A stretch of 64,000 bases of DNA, from NCBI GenBank assembly GCA_000469685.2, contig LS997563.1:5624937-5688936 (forward strand), written 5' to 3'. Below the pieces are notes generated by a model. The model made no database searches. It had not been told where the DNA came from and saw nothing but the letters and a program-made list of their open reading frames with translations. The position numbers were made by a program, and so were the translations under genes. Of the stretch, positions 50,101 to 63,699 are shown one piece after another. How positions within the stretch are numbered: position 1 is the first letter of the stretch; the number at the start of each line of letters is the position of its first letter. This stretch comes from Haemonchus contortus. Lineage: Eukaryota; Nematoda; Chromadorea; Rhabditida; Trichostrongylidae.

Positions 50101-53100
50101 TTAGTCGAGTTTTTACACATGAGCTGCATCGGTCCATAATCAATCCAATTATGCATGATGAAAAGCCTAACAACTCCGTGGCCTTTCATCGTCGTGAGTA
50201 TTCCATATATCCATTTCTAGCAGTCTCCCTTACTGTATGGAAACTGGGACCATGCACTGAGGTAGTCACTTGAAGAAAAGAAATTTATTTTCGATTTCTT
50301 GTGTTAATCAGATGTTGGTGCCTTGACCAAGATTCTCGTGACCAGGTGGTGGCACGCATGCTGTACGGGACGGTTGTAATTTGTTAAAATTAGCAGCTGG
50401 TAATGACGGCTGGTCCAATAGGCATCCTCATAGGAAAATTTGCTGAGCTATGATCGATTTGTTTCAAGTAGGCTCCCACTGTATGAAGGACACGTGTAGT
50501 AGGTCCATGAAAGGGCCCTTGAAGGGCTCGAACGATTCTAGCCATCACTGAAGGGCTCGGGACATCATGAGAGCTCTGAAGAATCCTTTGGAGCATTGCT
50601 ATTCGTCACAGTCGTAATTTTTGACAAACTCAGAGACATTATGGCCAATATTACGAATCCCTGCAGGGAAATGGAGACCCTACAGAATCTTGCTCAGGTA
50701 AGGTATGTAAGGAAACTGTGCAAAATGAACCTTTCTGATAGACAGTGGCGACGAATAGAGAAGTTTCCAGATGAAACGAAGGACGGCACAGGCAGATTCT
50801 CTTCACCGGGCCATTCAATCGATCAGAGGAATTTTTAAGGGGAACAGGAAGCCGCAACCCTCACAGGCTTTCGTGCCAGCAGCATTTTTTTCATAGCCTA
50901 TGGGCAAGCAATGAAGGAACCATATGGTTGATCAGATTGGGTAATAATAAATCAGTTTTTTTGCAAGTAAAATATGAGAGTTTACGTGATTTTGTAGAGC
51001 AAGCGCAAGTGTTCTTCGAAAAACGCAGCTGACAAATGCCTCTGTTAAAGAGGTTGCAATGCTCTTGCAGCCGCTCAAACTTCAAACTCGGAGATCGATT
51101 CACCTCAACACTTTTTTCCACTGAGAGGAAGGCAAAGTCTGGTCTAGCGATAGACAATGATAGAATAACAGAAATAGAAGCACCAAAACGGTGGTAGTTA
51201 TACTGGTTATGTTCATCAAATGCAAGAAATCTGCCGAATTTAGTCTTTGAAACGGAGAGGGCAAGCCACAACTACTCTGTAAGCCCCGCTACTCATGTCT
51301 GATGAATGGCTTGGAACAAGACTTTCGGCTCGGTTCATCCCTTTTCCGACCCATTCGACTCTCATCGAGTATTTTTATTTCCTTTGATGGCATACCTAAG
51401 AAAGAGGCTTAGGGAAACTATCCAATCCTTCAGGGGCCCCTATCTCCTCAAAGAGTGAACTAGTGGCAGTTATTAGACTTCCATTCAAGAAAACTTTGTT
51501 GACGTTGAAGTAGTACGATTCGAACGCTGGTTGAAATTCTCCTGTTGGTGGCGTGAACGATACCTATCAGAGCTCGATTTCTGCCATTCGAAAAAATGAG
51601 TAGATGAACCTCTTTTCCTTCTCAACGAAACATAGTAAACGTCAATGTCAATTCGTCCAGGCTGTCCGCGTTAACTCTATATTCAAGTAGACTCCGTAAA
51701 GAAGTCTGAAGTCTGAGGGACAATTAGTTATATCTATCTCTTCTAGTAATTAGTTCTATCGTAACTATTCATGGGGCCTCCTCTACTTTTGGAAGCTACA
51801 CCGTTCCAAACGCTCTATTCTCGATGACGGGAAGACAGACGTTTCCGATATAGTAGCTATTGAACCTACAGTTTTCAGAAGTTAATATAGGGCAAGAAAT
51901 AATTCTCGCAAGGAAGTTGATTCGCCCTATGTTCTTATCGGACTTCAATAGTTGGCTGTAGCTACCTTATTTACCGCTTGATCCTTTCTTTAAAAGATAC
52001 AGACACTTGACATAAGGCAGACTGGTTTTTTACCCACTTACAAAAAAAGATGTGCTTGGTGTAACATCAACATGAAACTAGGAAGATCGAGAAGGAAAAG
52101 GAAACATTACTGGGTGCAAGATCGATCTACGTCCTCTACGGTACTCACGAGAGAGGCAATTCACTTGTTTTTCTTGCCACTGCATAGAAGCAACTTAAGC
52201 CGAAGCTGTTCAACGAATTGCTTGTTCAAACCAGTTTCATTGAGGAGATTAAATGGCACTATAACTCAGAAAAACAGTCCGTCAGACCTATCATAGACAA
52301 AGTGGTGGTTGAAATGAATCCGAGCAGGGTGAAAAGCATTGCACTCGATGGAAGACACAGACTTTAACCAGAAAGAATTCATTGAGAATTGCTCCAGGTA
52401 CAGAAATAATGCGAAATAAATGCCAATTCTAGACGAAATATTAGTAAAAGCGAGCTTCTTATCAAGGCACTACTCATGAAAGTTGAACAGAAATGGCGAA
52501 AACGTCGTTCTCCGGCCTGTCCGGAGGAATGTGTAACGTATTACTGATGCATCTCCGATAGACGGATTCAGCATTCTCGATAATTGCTGGAAACTCAGTT
52601 TTAGTCCTCGATAGGAAGAAATTGTAAAAAAAGGTAGCGAAATTAGGGGTCTTCAGCGTTGCTAAGTAGTGGACTTAGAGCTTTTTGGCTCGAAAAGCAT
52701 TATACTGAACATTACTGCCTAGCCTGGAGTACAAGAGCCCAATAACGGTTTAGAATTTTCAAGCTGTTCCATATGACATAGAGAATCTTATTTCCACTGT
52801 TACCCATGGCAAAATGAGATCAGTTATGCGGTTTGTGCTGCATAGTTATGGATGAATCCGATGTTCTGAGGAAGACAAGCTGTAAAGTGGAGAAACGAGG
52901 GTTTTTTTTCGGGCTCAAAGGAGCAGGCGCAATGCCCTTTGGACATTGCACGCAGGGAGAACGGCATTTCTGAGAATCTTGGCGGACAGAGCTCACGTTG
53001 GCTCATATGAAGGGCAAGAATAACACGTGCGGATGAGAATAGATGGGAAAAACGATGAAAAAAATGAAAGGGTGGCTCCCAAGCGAATAAGCGGACAACA

Positions 53101-56100
53101 AGGAAAACTCGCAGATCCAGGAGCTGCAATAAATTGATACCAGAATTGGGCAGTAAGGCAAAAACCAGTAAAAGCGCTCAAAATCGATCCATTCCATTGC
53201 TTCAACTCAAAATCCTTAAAATCCTTCAAAAAGTCCGAAATGTGCCTTAAGCGAGTTGAAAATCATGAAAGTTAATAAAAATGATTATTCTGAGGAAAGC
53301 CAGGAAACAGATAAATTGTATCCGAAAGCTCGAGGCCTGTAGAAGGGGTTCAGAAGGCTTTAGACATTCTAGATGATCGAAGCTGTCCCATAAAAAGGTG
53401 AAGGTACTCGAATGGAATAAAGCGGAGAGAAAAAATGTGCTCCCAACTCAGGAGGAGCTGCTCTGCGGCACTTTCCCAAACTGGAACATTTTTGCATGGG
53501 AATAAAGTCAGTATGACCTTGTACAGAGGAGTCGAAGGGAGACAATCAACAAAAAGAAATGTCCGTGAAGAAATGGAGGTGAGTGGAGGACACAACTGCT
53601 GTGCCACCAAATCAATGCCGGTTGTGGTCACAACTCAAGCAGCTGGCCCCGGCCTAGGCAGAGGGAAAGGGACGAAGAGAGTGCTAAATAGTGAGAATAG
53701 CGTCGGAGGTCGGACAGCAATGACACATAACGCCGTTGGAAAAGTACGAACCACCAGAATGCTGCCGATCTATTCACAGGATTAGGTCCTTTTGAGGCTT
53801 AGGATTGTACTACGAGGGTATGGCCATGCCTAGCCGGAATGGAAACCAGCCACGTCAATTGTGGGGTAATTTAATGTGACGGACAGCAATTAAATTAGTG
53901 GCCTTCTAGATTGAAGAGATTAGGCAAACGATGGAGTGCTCTTATGATATGACGGAATAATTTGGTCGAAGTAGAGGTCGGGATTCAGGCTGGCCACCAG
54001 TATTACACTGCTGGCTCCCCACATCACCTACAGGAGCTCGAAATGGAATTGATACTGCCACCTCGGCCGGTAGGTTCCCAGAATTAATCCCGGTTGGTTC
54101 AGTACCGGAGTAAAGTCGGAATGTGGCACCTACCAAGCCCTTCCTCAAGCAGTAAAACGTAAAGAATTCGCCTGAGTTGAGCGTATTACAACCACACATG
54201 CTCACCCACATGAATCACATCGGTTGGTAGTACGGTACGCGGCGCTGAATGCACTTTCCTACAGCACGTCGTCGTTCCGACGAACACGCAAGCAAGCCAC
54301 CAAGTGATGCCTCTTGCCTTACGCGTGGGACGTGCATCTAATGAGAAAGAAATCGGTCATGTCTGCAGTTTGTTCATTTCAGTTTCAGTCCACAAATGAA
54401 AAGGAACCGAACCTCAAACGCCGACGTCGCCATCTTTGCATGGCTATGAAAAAACAAAATTAAGGTCAATGGAATTAATAACCCAAAAAAAAAAGAACCA
54501 GAGAAGGAAACTGAACAAACTGCAAACAGAAACAGATCCTAGTTCATTCATCTTCTATGTACGGGAAGTTTTCATTACTGTAGAACGCAGCATACCAGAG
54601 TAAGCCATGAACCTGACTACGATGCAGAATCACGGAGTAGATGGACGCGGATTGAACAGGGTTTCCTAAAATCCTGACAATTTTTGGAAGGAATACGTCC
54701 TAGCCGCGACGGCGCCTCTCTTCAATGTACCAAAAAGTTCTAGAATATTCAAAAGTAGTACTAGTACAAAATGGAAACCTCCGAAAAAAGGCCCAGACAA
54801 TACAAGAAAATTGAAATAATTTAAGATCGCCTGCATTATTTCATTAAATAATGGGTGATAAAAACAATCAATAAAAAAATTCCAAAAATCACAAGCTTAT
54901 TTTGTTTGTGGTGAATTGGGCGTTCCACCATCTTACACCTTCGCATATGGATTCATGTAACAAGTGAGGTAGCAAAACATATAAATACTACTTCATTTGG
55001 AATCAATAGCATGAATAGGTTCGAATTAATAGGCTGGATGTGGCGGTGGATATTGGTAGACAATGGCTAAATCTTAGCATTCGATAGGTGCTGCCTGCTG
55101 CTGGTCGATCGGTCATAGGGAGTGTGTCGGATGCGACCCAATGCGCCAGATGGCAAAAACTTTTTCGCACTGAACGAACAGACATTACGGCACCAGGAAC
55201 ATCAGCTAAAAATCAGAAAAAACCGCTTTTTTTTGCTGAGTCAGCAGAAATCGGTAATCCTTCTATTGGATTGAAAACGAGATCAGGGAGAAGGACTTAT
55301 AAATTCAGTTTCGACTGGTAGTTCCGATTCTCTTCAGATTTTGCAATTGTGGCCAGACCGGCGAGACCCCTTTTTAGGACCCTACAACATCTATGGGCAT
55401 ATAATCCGCATGATACTATCAAGTACTCCTGTGGTGGTACCATTGAAATAGTACACCAGTATTTTATGCTACTACCCGTGAAAGGTCAGATCTCTCATGG
55501 ATGCAGACCTCCAGAGCTGAAGCCACACACCGGCAGATTGAAGGGTTTCACGAAGCCGACTGCTTTCGCTTCATTGAAAAAAAAAACGACACAGTAGTAG
55601 GCTGAACAGCTTTTCAAAGAGTCTGTGGAGCGTATCTTCCAGCACACGGCCTTGCTTACTTACCAGTTAGTCACTGAGGCATCCACGAATATTGACTTGC
55701 GGCTGTAAACCGATGTAAAACAGCTATTTCATCTTTTGTCTGGGACCAGGGCTAACCATCGGTGTTGAAAGACTGAAAGGCTTGCTAGGGATGGTAGGGC
55801 CCATTTGGTGGCATTTGTGAAGGCTATACTTTAGTCGCTTCACCAGTCTACCTGAGAAGAATATGGATCCGGAACACTTCATGATTACTTCTTAGACTCA
55901 ATTTACTAGGTAGAATCGGTGCCAACAACACCACTGTACACGGCTACGTGGTTCATGGTCAAGATATCTGATATAATTCCTCTTCGGGGAACTTTTTGTC
56001 CTGAATCGAGCTACACAGGTCTGCTAGGGTAAGGGCAGAGTTGGTAATCTATTGAGCCGAAAACAGCTTAGAGGAACATTGCCTCCGTCACTACTACGAG

Positions 56101-57035
56101 AGGAGGTGGAAGTCTTGAATAAACTGAATAAGACCTCGTCTCATTTCATCTCTTAACTCATCATCAGTCCCATTTAGTCTCCAAGATGCCAGAGTTTGTC
56201 CGAAGATAAAAAGATATGTGAAAAGCAAAGTCGAAGGTGTTCTTAAGAAAGATTGCGACAAAGCTCAAAAGTAGCAAGAGAAGAGTGTGAGGTAGTTGTG
56301 GTTTCCCTCAGAAAAGGGATCAATGAACACTGAATGTGAGAAATATCATTTTCTACTACAGCTATGACGCATTTAAATATTCTGACGATTGTCATTTATC
56401 ACCATATGAAAATCTAAAATAGGTCAATTAAATGAAACAATAGACCATTAAAGAGAATATACGACAAATGGTCGGCGCATGGCGATTGACGTAATGATGA
56501 AATACGGGATGTTCTTCGTCTGCAAAAGTCTTTGTGGTGTCCAGGAACATCCCATAAGTCAGGTATCTCCAACGGTTTTTTTAAACGTGTGGCGTAATCT
56601 GCAGAAAATGAAACGAGGTCGAACACTAATGCAATTTCTTGCAGGCGAGCCTTGAAACCCCATATTTTTTAAAAAGAATGTTCCCCCGTAGAAAAATTCT
56701 TTTTGGGTTCTATTGAAATCTTCAAACGGAGGCTTCAGAAAAAATAATAAAGAAAAACCAACAAGGTTGGGTCCCGAAATTGGAACCTCCTGAATGCAGC
56801 TTTGTGCTCTAACGGATAGACATGATAACGAATTCAACGAGCCTTTCTGGGAACATCTACGAACTTGTAGCCCCTAGAGCAAATGTTCGAGTTTCACTTA
56901 TTTATTTGATTATTTACTCATCTATTTATTCAGTTGTTTACTTATCTAGTCTTTTACCCCAGTGCACCTGGAGATGATCACAAAACGACTTAGTAGTTGA
57001 AATTTGACAATGACTAGGTCTTTTGAGCCCATCAA
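47110..57035. other. Ten-kilobase stretch without a recognised gene
   Basis: I looked for runs of exon-like segments on both strands and found none that I can assign. ORFs up to 126 residues (for example 50891-51271 minus and 53435-53785 plus) match nothing I know and have no neighbouring exons in frame. It may contain degenerate retroelement sequence, but I saw no catalytic motif. Poly-A runs near 49810 and 54485 are too common to interpret. Confidence 0.45.
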
Positions 57036-57039
57036 CGAA

Positions 57040-57300
57040 GTTTTGGGATTCGCCCTGCCATCGACTTCCATTCAAAATCGTAGAGGCGCATTGAATGCGT
57101 ACTTGGTCTATACGAAGACTAGCGGAGGCCAGTCGATGTATAATCAGTACTTTTAGCCTCCCACATGAGTCTCGTACCAGTTAACCAACCCCGCCGGGAA
57201 ATAGAATAGGTTGGTCTAAGCGTATATCGAGCAGAGAATCGAACCCGTGACTGTGCCAGTGTGATAGTGGGCCACTTGCGCCTACACCACTCACACCGCG
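57040..57300 (-). repeat. tRNA-derived SINE-like element, copy 4
   Basis: Best-preserved tRNA-like head of the family. On the minus strand from 57300 it reads GCGGTGTGAGTGGTGTAGGC, then GCAAGTGG (A-box region), and about 35 bases later CACGGGTTCGATTCTCTGC (B box). The body continues with AGTACTGATTATACATCGAC, CGCATTCAATGCGCC and CTACGATTTTGAATGG, matching the bodies at 19836 and 42490. The head is about 75 bases, but no proper acceptor-stem pairing is visible. Confidence 0.65.
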
Positions 57301-58814
57301 AGGTATAGTAAACAGTTACGATTGAAAAGTTGTGGAAAAGGGTAAAAGAAAACCATGGAAAGAATTGCATTAACAAAGCACTAATATGCAAAAAAATATA
57401 TAACTCCTAATAATTTCGCATAGATTTTGCTCCTTCCCGGAGCTTTTGAGTAAAACGGCATTCAGCCATCTACAAATCAGATTAGTCATTGATAGATTCT
57501 CAAAGACATGACGTACCATCAATATCCTCCTATAAAACCACCTTACCTCAGTAGATAAGCTACCGAGGATCAAGAAAAAATGATAAAAACTGCGAAAAAT
57601 CACCATAAAAACAAAGTATATAGAAAAAGTTGGGAAACGACTGCAACCAGAGAGCGTTCACAATATTACACTGGTGGCTTTTGGGAAATTGCCTCCAATG
57701 CTGCATCCCTTCAATCAGCAAAAATAAGGAACGGCCAAAAAAGATTCTCTGACACATTCTCTCTCAGCTATTGGCACGTTCAAACATAATCTTTCAAGGG
57801 AGAATTTTGGCCATGTTCGCGTCGATACCAAGGAAGAGTGGTTGCTGCTGTTGTTTTGCTTGGTGACTAAAGTGATTTGGCGTTGTTCAGCAAACAATAA
57901 TGGCAGTTGCTGGCTCTGATCCAGCAAATGCTAGCCCTGATTCAGGATCCATGAATGAAAAGTCCGTACTTCCATAGATCGTGCTCTGCTTCCAGTGAGC
58001 TTCAACCCTTCCAACTTCGATTCTTTGCTATCAGAATTAATTGAAAGATGCAAAGGGAAGCATTTAGCTGAATCCAGAAGACACTGTTACCTACAGTACC
58101 CAATGAAGCGTCCCTACAATTCTACCGTAATGTTGAATAAGTGACGCATTCCAAGCTTGAGGAATCCCTGTCCTTTTGAACCGCCCTCTCCTTTTGGACC
58201 GCTGAGTCCACTTCTGGGGGCTTTCGGGGGAAATTTAGGTCATCCAAACCTCCAACTGTTGCACAACATTGTGCAATTAGCCTGTATGAAAGACTACTCT
58301 ACTTTGAGCCGGCTCCCCTCTATTGATGAACTTATTTTCCTCTCATCAACTTCCTAAGTGTTCGCTTTCCAGCCTTGGGAGTTTCATCTTTCCCATAGTC
58401 TAATAATTGGCAACGATTCAGGATAAAAGCGAGTTTACTCTACGAGTAATGTTGAGGTTATTCCGAAACACGACGTAATCCCCAGAGAATGCATCCAGCT
58501 TCTAATGAGCCCCATCAATCCCTTAACCCCAGACTAGGAAGAAGAACTGTAAGCACTTCAAGTCAGGGAACCTCACCATCTACATCGGACGTATTTTACG
58601 TAGAGCCCAAGTTGTCTTTAGCACGCTTTATACTGTATTGATGAGAAATCTGCAATTACGTACAATCTGATTCACTATACGGCGATTTTACACATGTCTT
58701 TAATTATTTTCGCATTTCACTGTTTCTCAATTCTTTTTCCCCAATTTCTTGTTATAAGGAAACGAAATGGTTAGAGTTAACATGTCGTTAGTTTTTTGAC
58801 TTCTGATGATTTGC

Positions 58815-58816
58815 AG
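58815..58816 (+). promoter_or_regulatory. Probable trans-splice acceptor of the nucleostemin gene
   Basis: GATTTGCAG ends at 58816, 26 bases before the ATG, with no coding exon upstream. This fits SL1 trans-splicing of a short 5' leader. Inference from position only. Confidence 0.5.
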
Positions 58817-58842
58817 GTTGGGTAAAAACGTACACCAACGCA

Positions 58843-61800
58843 ATGGCGAAGTACTGTTTGAGTAAGTTCAACAAATTTCCTTTCCTATCTGACCTTTCTC
58901 CGGACTTTTCTTTTTAGAGAAAGCGAGTAAACGCCAAAGCTGTGCAAAACGGTACAAGATTGAGAAGAAAGTCCGCGAACACAATAGAAAGGTGAAGAAA
59001 GAGGCAAAGAAATTAGGTGAGACATTTTTTTTTCTCTCATGATAATGAAAAGCATCGTCGATTGCAGTACCTGCACAGAGTAAGAATCTCAATATAAGTG
59101 ATACCAATAATCTTTCTTTTGATGCTCGTTATTCAGCTCACAAGAAGAAGAAGGAAAAGATCATCACGGTACCTAAGGCATGTCCTTTCAAGGAAGAAAT
59201 CTTGATTGAGGCCGAGAAAGCACGAGAACGAGTCAAAGCTGAGGCTGAAGCAAAAAAGGTATCTGTTTGCTATCAAGCTTCTAAATCGGGACTATTATGT
59301 CCCATATCCAGGAATTTGGTATAGCTGCGTTTACCCATGATCATATCAGCCCTCTCTGCAATCTTGGGATTACCGGTCCTGAGTTATTTCGACAGTTTTC
59401 AACAAAAGCTACATTTTTACTAACAAGCTACTTTTTTCAATTTGCTTAACTACTGTAGAGTTTTGGTATGGTGAGATCATTTGAGATACCGCTGAGCCTC
59501 AGTTTCTAATGGCTCTTTTTTATAGAATGGTTTGGTTGGAATAATAGTCAAGGTTATTATATCAGTGTTAGTTATTTCTCACATTCCCCGCTCTCTGAAT
59601 ACCCCATTCTAGGAAGCAGCTAAACAAGCACGTGCAGAGAAGCGGAAATGCCCGACACCGCTCGACCTTCAAGAGCTTACCGCGAAGGCTGCAAGAGAGG
59701 TTGTTTTGATTTTTGTGATTTAATGGTCAAGTAAACTCTCAATTTCAGGCAGAAGCGTTCGAAAAAACAACAAGAGGCAAAGAATGCGGCTTCTAATTCA
59801 TTCAACCCACTGAACGATAAAACAGTGAAGGCTTATGCTAGCGAAGTGCGAAAAATGATTGAAACAGCGGATATTATAATTCAGGTATTTAGGTTTGGGA
59901 TACTTTCTGTCAGTGTCTGTTAATTTAATTTGTCGCTGTAGGTTTTGGATGCTCGTGATCCACTTGGAAGTCGTAGCAGTTCGGTTGAACAACAGGTTAT
60001 CAGCAGCGGTAAACGCTTGGTTCTCCTTCTCAACAAGGTCGGTTTCATCTCTTTTTTAGATTTCATTTGTATCAAGTCGTTTTTCATTTTTTCATAACAT
60101 TGCAATGCTTTTAGATTGATCTAGTTCCAAGGGAGAATGTTACAAAGTGGCTCACCTACCTGAGAGCTCAAATGCCGACCATCGCATTCAAAGCTAGCAT
60201 CCAAGAACAGAACACTAACATCGTTCGTTTTCTTTCCTGATCTTTTTTATTTCCATTTTGCTGCTCTGAAATGGCTTTCTTTTCCAGAGCCGATTCAGCA
60301 GCTCCAACTTGAACAATTCGTCATCTTCAAAATGTATTGGCGCAGACCTCGTCATGAAGTTGTTAGGAAATTACTGTCGCAACAAGGACATTAAGACCAG
60401 CATTCGCGTAGGAGTCGTTGGTAAGGATCCTGTTTTATTTACTCCTGTTCTTTTACTCAAAATTGCAAAAGCTGTATGGTATACTTTGACTTTTAGGATT
60501 CCCAAATGTTGGTAAAAGCAGTGTGATAAACAGTCTGAAGAGAAGGCGTGCCTGTAATGTAGGAGCGCTCCCCGGTATTACAAAGTTAGTACCGATTTTC
60601 TCTTTTGTCAGTCCATACAATGGGATAAAGTGACTTGAAATCATTCGTTCAGAGAGATCCAAGAAATCGAGTTGGATAAACATATCCGGCTTATTGATTC
60701 TCCTGGAGTGGTTCTGCTGAGTGCCAAAGACCTTGATCCAGTAGAGGTTAGTTTCAGGCTCCTAGATGACCCCAGGTATCGAAGCCGCCAAACAGTGACT
60801 TTTAGGTAGCTCTGAGAAATGCCATTCGTGTTGATAATTTGATGGATCCAATTGCTCCTGTGATCGCAATATTGAGGAGGTGCTCAAAAGAAACGGTAGG
60901 TATCAGGCGATTCAATTTTCAAGTGATATTTGATAGAATTTAAATTTTTAGCTGATGTTGCACTATTCTATTCCGGAATTCAATTCTACTGACCAATTCC
61001 TTGCTTTGGTTGCACGTAAATTGGGAAGGCTAAAGAAAGGGGCAAGGCCAGACACGAACGCTGCAGCCAAACATGTGAGTGCATCGTTTTTTGATTTTTA
61101 TTTCGACGAAGGCTTTGTTGCTGATGAAACCTTTACCTTTTAACGGGAATTCTTTAGGTCGAATGAATAACTAATTTCCTTCGCAGTGTTCCTTTGTGCT
61201 AGAATCGGCATGAAATGAATATTATTAGCTACAGTACCCCGATGAAATCTTTCCGTTGTCTGTTTTTTGTTTCGGCTAGAACCACACAACATGTTAGCTT
61301 ATAGAGTCCACTTTAAAAAATGCATGGATTGCATTATTTTATTCCTTATTTGTTTTCTCCGATATTCGGGGATCCCTTCCAAAACATACCGTCAGTACCC
61401 TTCCAGTATTATATGCGTGGTTTCAAGAGTTTTAAGGAATCAGCTTTTTCGATATTCTGAGTAGCCTTGTTATTATTTGAATTTCGTTCATTTTGAAGGT
61501 ACTACACGAATGGAACAGTGGGAAGTTGCGGTACTACACCCATCCACCAGAGGATACGTCATCCACATCAGCACCTGAGACTGGTGTTTCAGCTGAAATA
61601 GTAAGCCAGTTCAGCAAGGAATTTGACATTGATGGTCTCGATAATGACTTGAAACAGCTGGTTGAAGGTGAGTTTCCTGAACAGCTGAAGTATCTTTGAT
61701 GCTCAACGCATGTCTCCAGATCGGTTAGGTTGTGATAATTTTAATTGCATTACAATAAGCAGGCTTACCAATGGAAACGGACGCTACTTTTGTTCCTTAT

Positions 61801-62249
61801 AACTCATCAAATGAAGAAGATGACGACAAAGATGCAGAAATGGTTGTTGACCAGGAAAGTGAGTTAACATAAATTTCGTACCGACGGCTTCTTTGTATTT
61901 ACGAAATTGTCGCAGAACTTTGTGCTTTATTTACAATTTGGCCCATTGTTTATGCTTTAAGATCCATCCGTAGTCGTTAGCAGTGGTCGCACCAAGAAGA
62001 CGGATAAAGACCTCACAATTACTGAGTCGGAATCATTACCAACTAGCTTGGAGATAGATGGGAACGTTCAGTTGAATCGAGCGATAAAGAAGGTCCTCAA
62101 GAAGAACAAACGTGCTGCAAGAAAGCAAGGTTTGTACCCTAACGCTAACATCTTCATCAAAGATTTTTTTGGCTTTGCTTAATAATTACGGTCGTTTAGC
62201 GAAACGTACAGAGAAATTGGCTGATGCGATGGATATCACATCTATATGA
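58843..62249 (+). CDS. nst-1: Nucleostemin / GNL3-type nucleolar GTPase
   Basis: Nucleolar circularly permuted GTPase needed for ribosome production and growth in C. elegans. Sixteen exons all join in frame: 58843-58861, 58918-59016, 59137-59258, 59613-59699, 59753-59884, 59942-60037, 60115-60222, 60288-60420, 60497-60584, 60653-60746, 60806-60895, 60952-61074, 61499-61667, 61763-61858, 61962-62129, 62200-62249. The protein has 557 residues, the length I recall for the worm orthologue. The basic N-terminus starts MAKYCLKKASKR, with long Lys/Arg/Glu-rich helices. GTPase motifs come in permuted order: DARDP (about 156), NKIDLV (about 185), GFPNVGKSS (about 266), PGIT and DSPGVV (about 310). The C-terminus is acidic ([10 protein letters not shown]) then basic. 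For the exon at 59753 I used the second of two tandem acceptors (CAGGCAG), because the first would shift the frame to a stop. No lesions. Confidence 0.97.
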
Positions 62250-63695
62250 AGCACAATTTGGGACCGCATTCGTTGTTTATGAGCATTCATTGTTTTTTGT
62301 TGATTTTCAAATGTTTACTCTGGTTTTGTCCGAGGAGATGGGAGATTAGTTGGTTTTTCTTTGTTGCATATGCCTGTTTGTTTGATTGTTCTCGTTTTCT
62401 GGCTGCTTGAAGCCAGGATAAACATCAAATTATCCGTAATGGTTTCATCAAACACATTATCGTTCCTATTTTCCTGGTTGACTTCAATAGCCACGAGATG
62501 GTGAATTTATGGGTGCATGTGTTCTTTGTTCCTGGAAGTGGCACTTCTTCCAGGTTGCCGGGATCCTACGATTGATTATTGGCGTGTAGGCACCGTATGC
62601 TGCTTGCGGGTCTGCGGGTCACCACTGTCGTCCTGTATGGACCCATTTCTGGATTGTCCCCAAATAATCTCATGGAGGTGGGGACATGGGTTATGATTTG
62701 CTCTGGGTAGAAAGTAAAACATCATAGCTAGTATTATGAGTAATCTACTTCTGACGCTAATTATGGACAGCATTTCGATAAATACTGAATGATAATATCA
62801 AATCAGCTGCTCACTGCACCAGGTGCATTTACATACGTTCAGTTACTCTTCGATTATATTACTTCCTTGAATGGGGCGTTTTCCAGAGATCATCGAAATC
62901 GACAGAATGGCGAATTCAGAGATCACCCTCGTCATGTCTCTGAGAGCAATGAAAAGAAGTCACGGTCGGGAAGTGATCCCACTCGGTGCTCGTGGGGTCT
63001 AGTCCATGTTATCTCAGCGTAGGGTCAGAACGTGGTAACCCACGGCAAGGTTTCATTAGTGATGGGTAATTTTCACACGCACATAATTTCCCTTGCAATC
63101 GGCCGACTGGGTACAACACACTTCACGGTGGAATCCACTAAACGTACTACATAGAGGCTAAGTCTGGGATTAGATATATAATTGCAACAATGCATCATAT
63201 AACCCCTTCTATCCGCCCTAGGTTTACAAATGGGATATTGATGAATAGTGTTTAACATTAGCTGCTACGAGAATCAGCCTCCAAAAGGTTCAATCACGCA
63301 TTAGGTTCCCGGTTCGCCCTCCTTTTCTCAGGAAGATTAGCTCTATCCGTTAATCAGCTCCTGTCCGATCCTCCCAAGGTTTAATATGGTCTCAGATAAA
63401 AGACCGAAACGAAAATTTAGCACGGCACTTGGCTCTCACAGTAATCCGGCACGACATACCCCATTTTAATAAGCAAATTCTTACCGGTCACATATACGAC
63501 GCGTCGTGAAGGGAGGCTATGGGGTTACTGTAGGAGTTACTGTAGAAGCCGAGTGCCCGTATTGAATTTTCGTTTTTGTAGATATGAGATCTGCAAAAGT
63601 CTTTTGATGTCTGTGGTTCATTCTTCTCATGAACTTTTGCCGCACTGCTAGCTAGGAAGTGGTTCAGGGAAGATACCCATTGCTCTTATCTTCTT
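62250..63695. other. Intergenic, no gene seen
   Basis: Downstream of the nucleostemin gene. No exon-like segments or RNA genes were recognised. A TTC trinucleotide run sits at about 63690-63710 at the border of the LINE tail. Confidence 0.5.
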
Positions 63696-63699
63696 CTTC

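Noticed and set aside
53435..53785. 116-residue plus-strand ORF, considered as a retroelement gag or unknown gene
   Set aside because: No motif, no neighbouring exons, and no related copy seen in the window.
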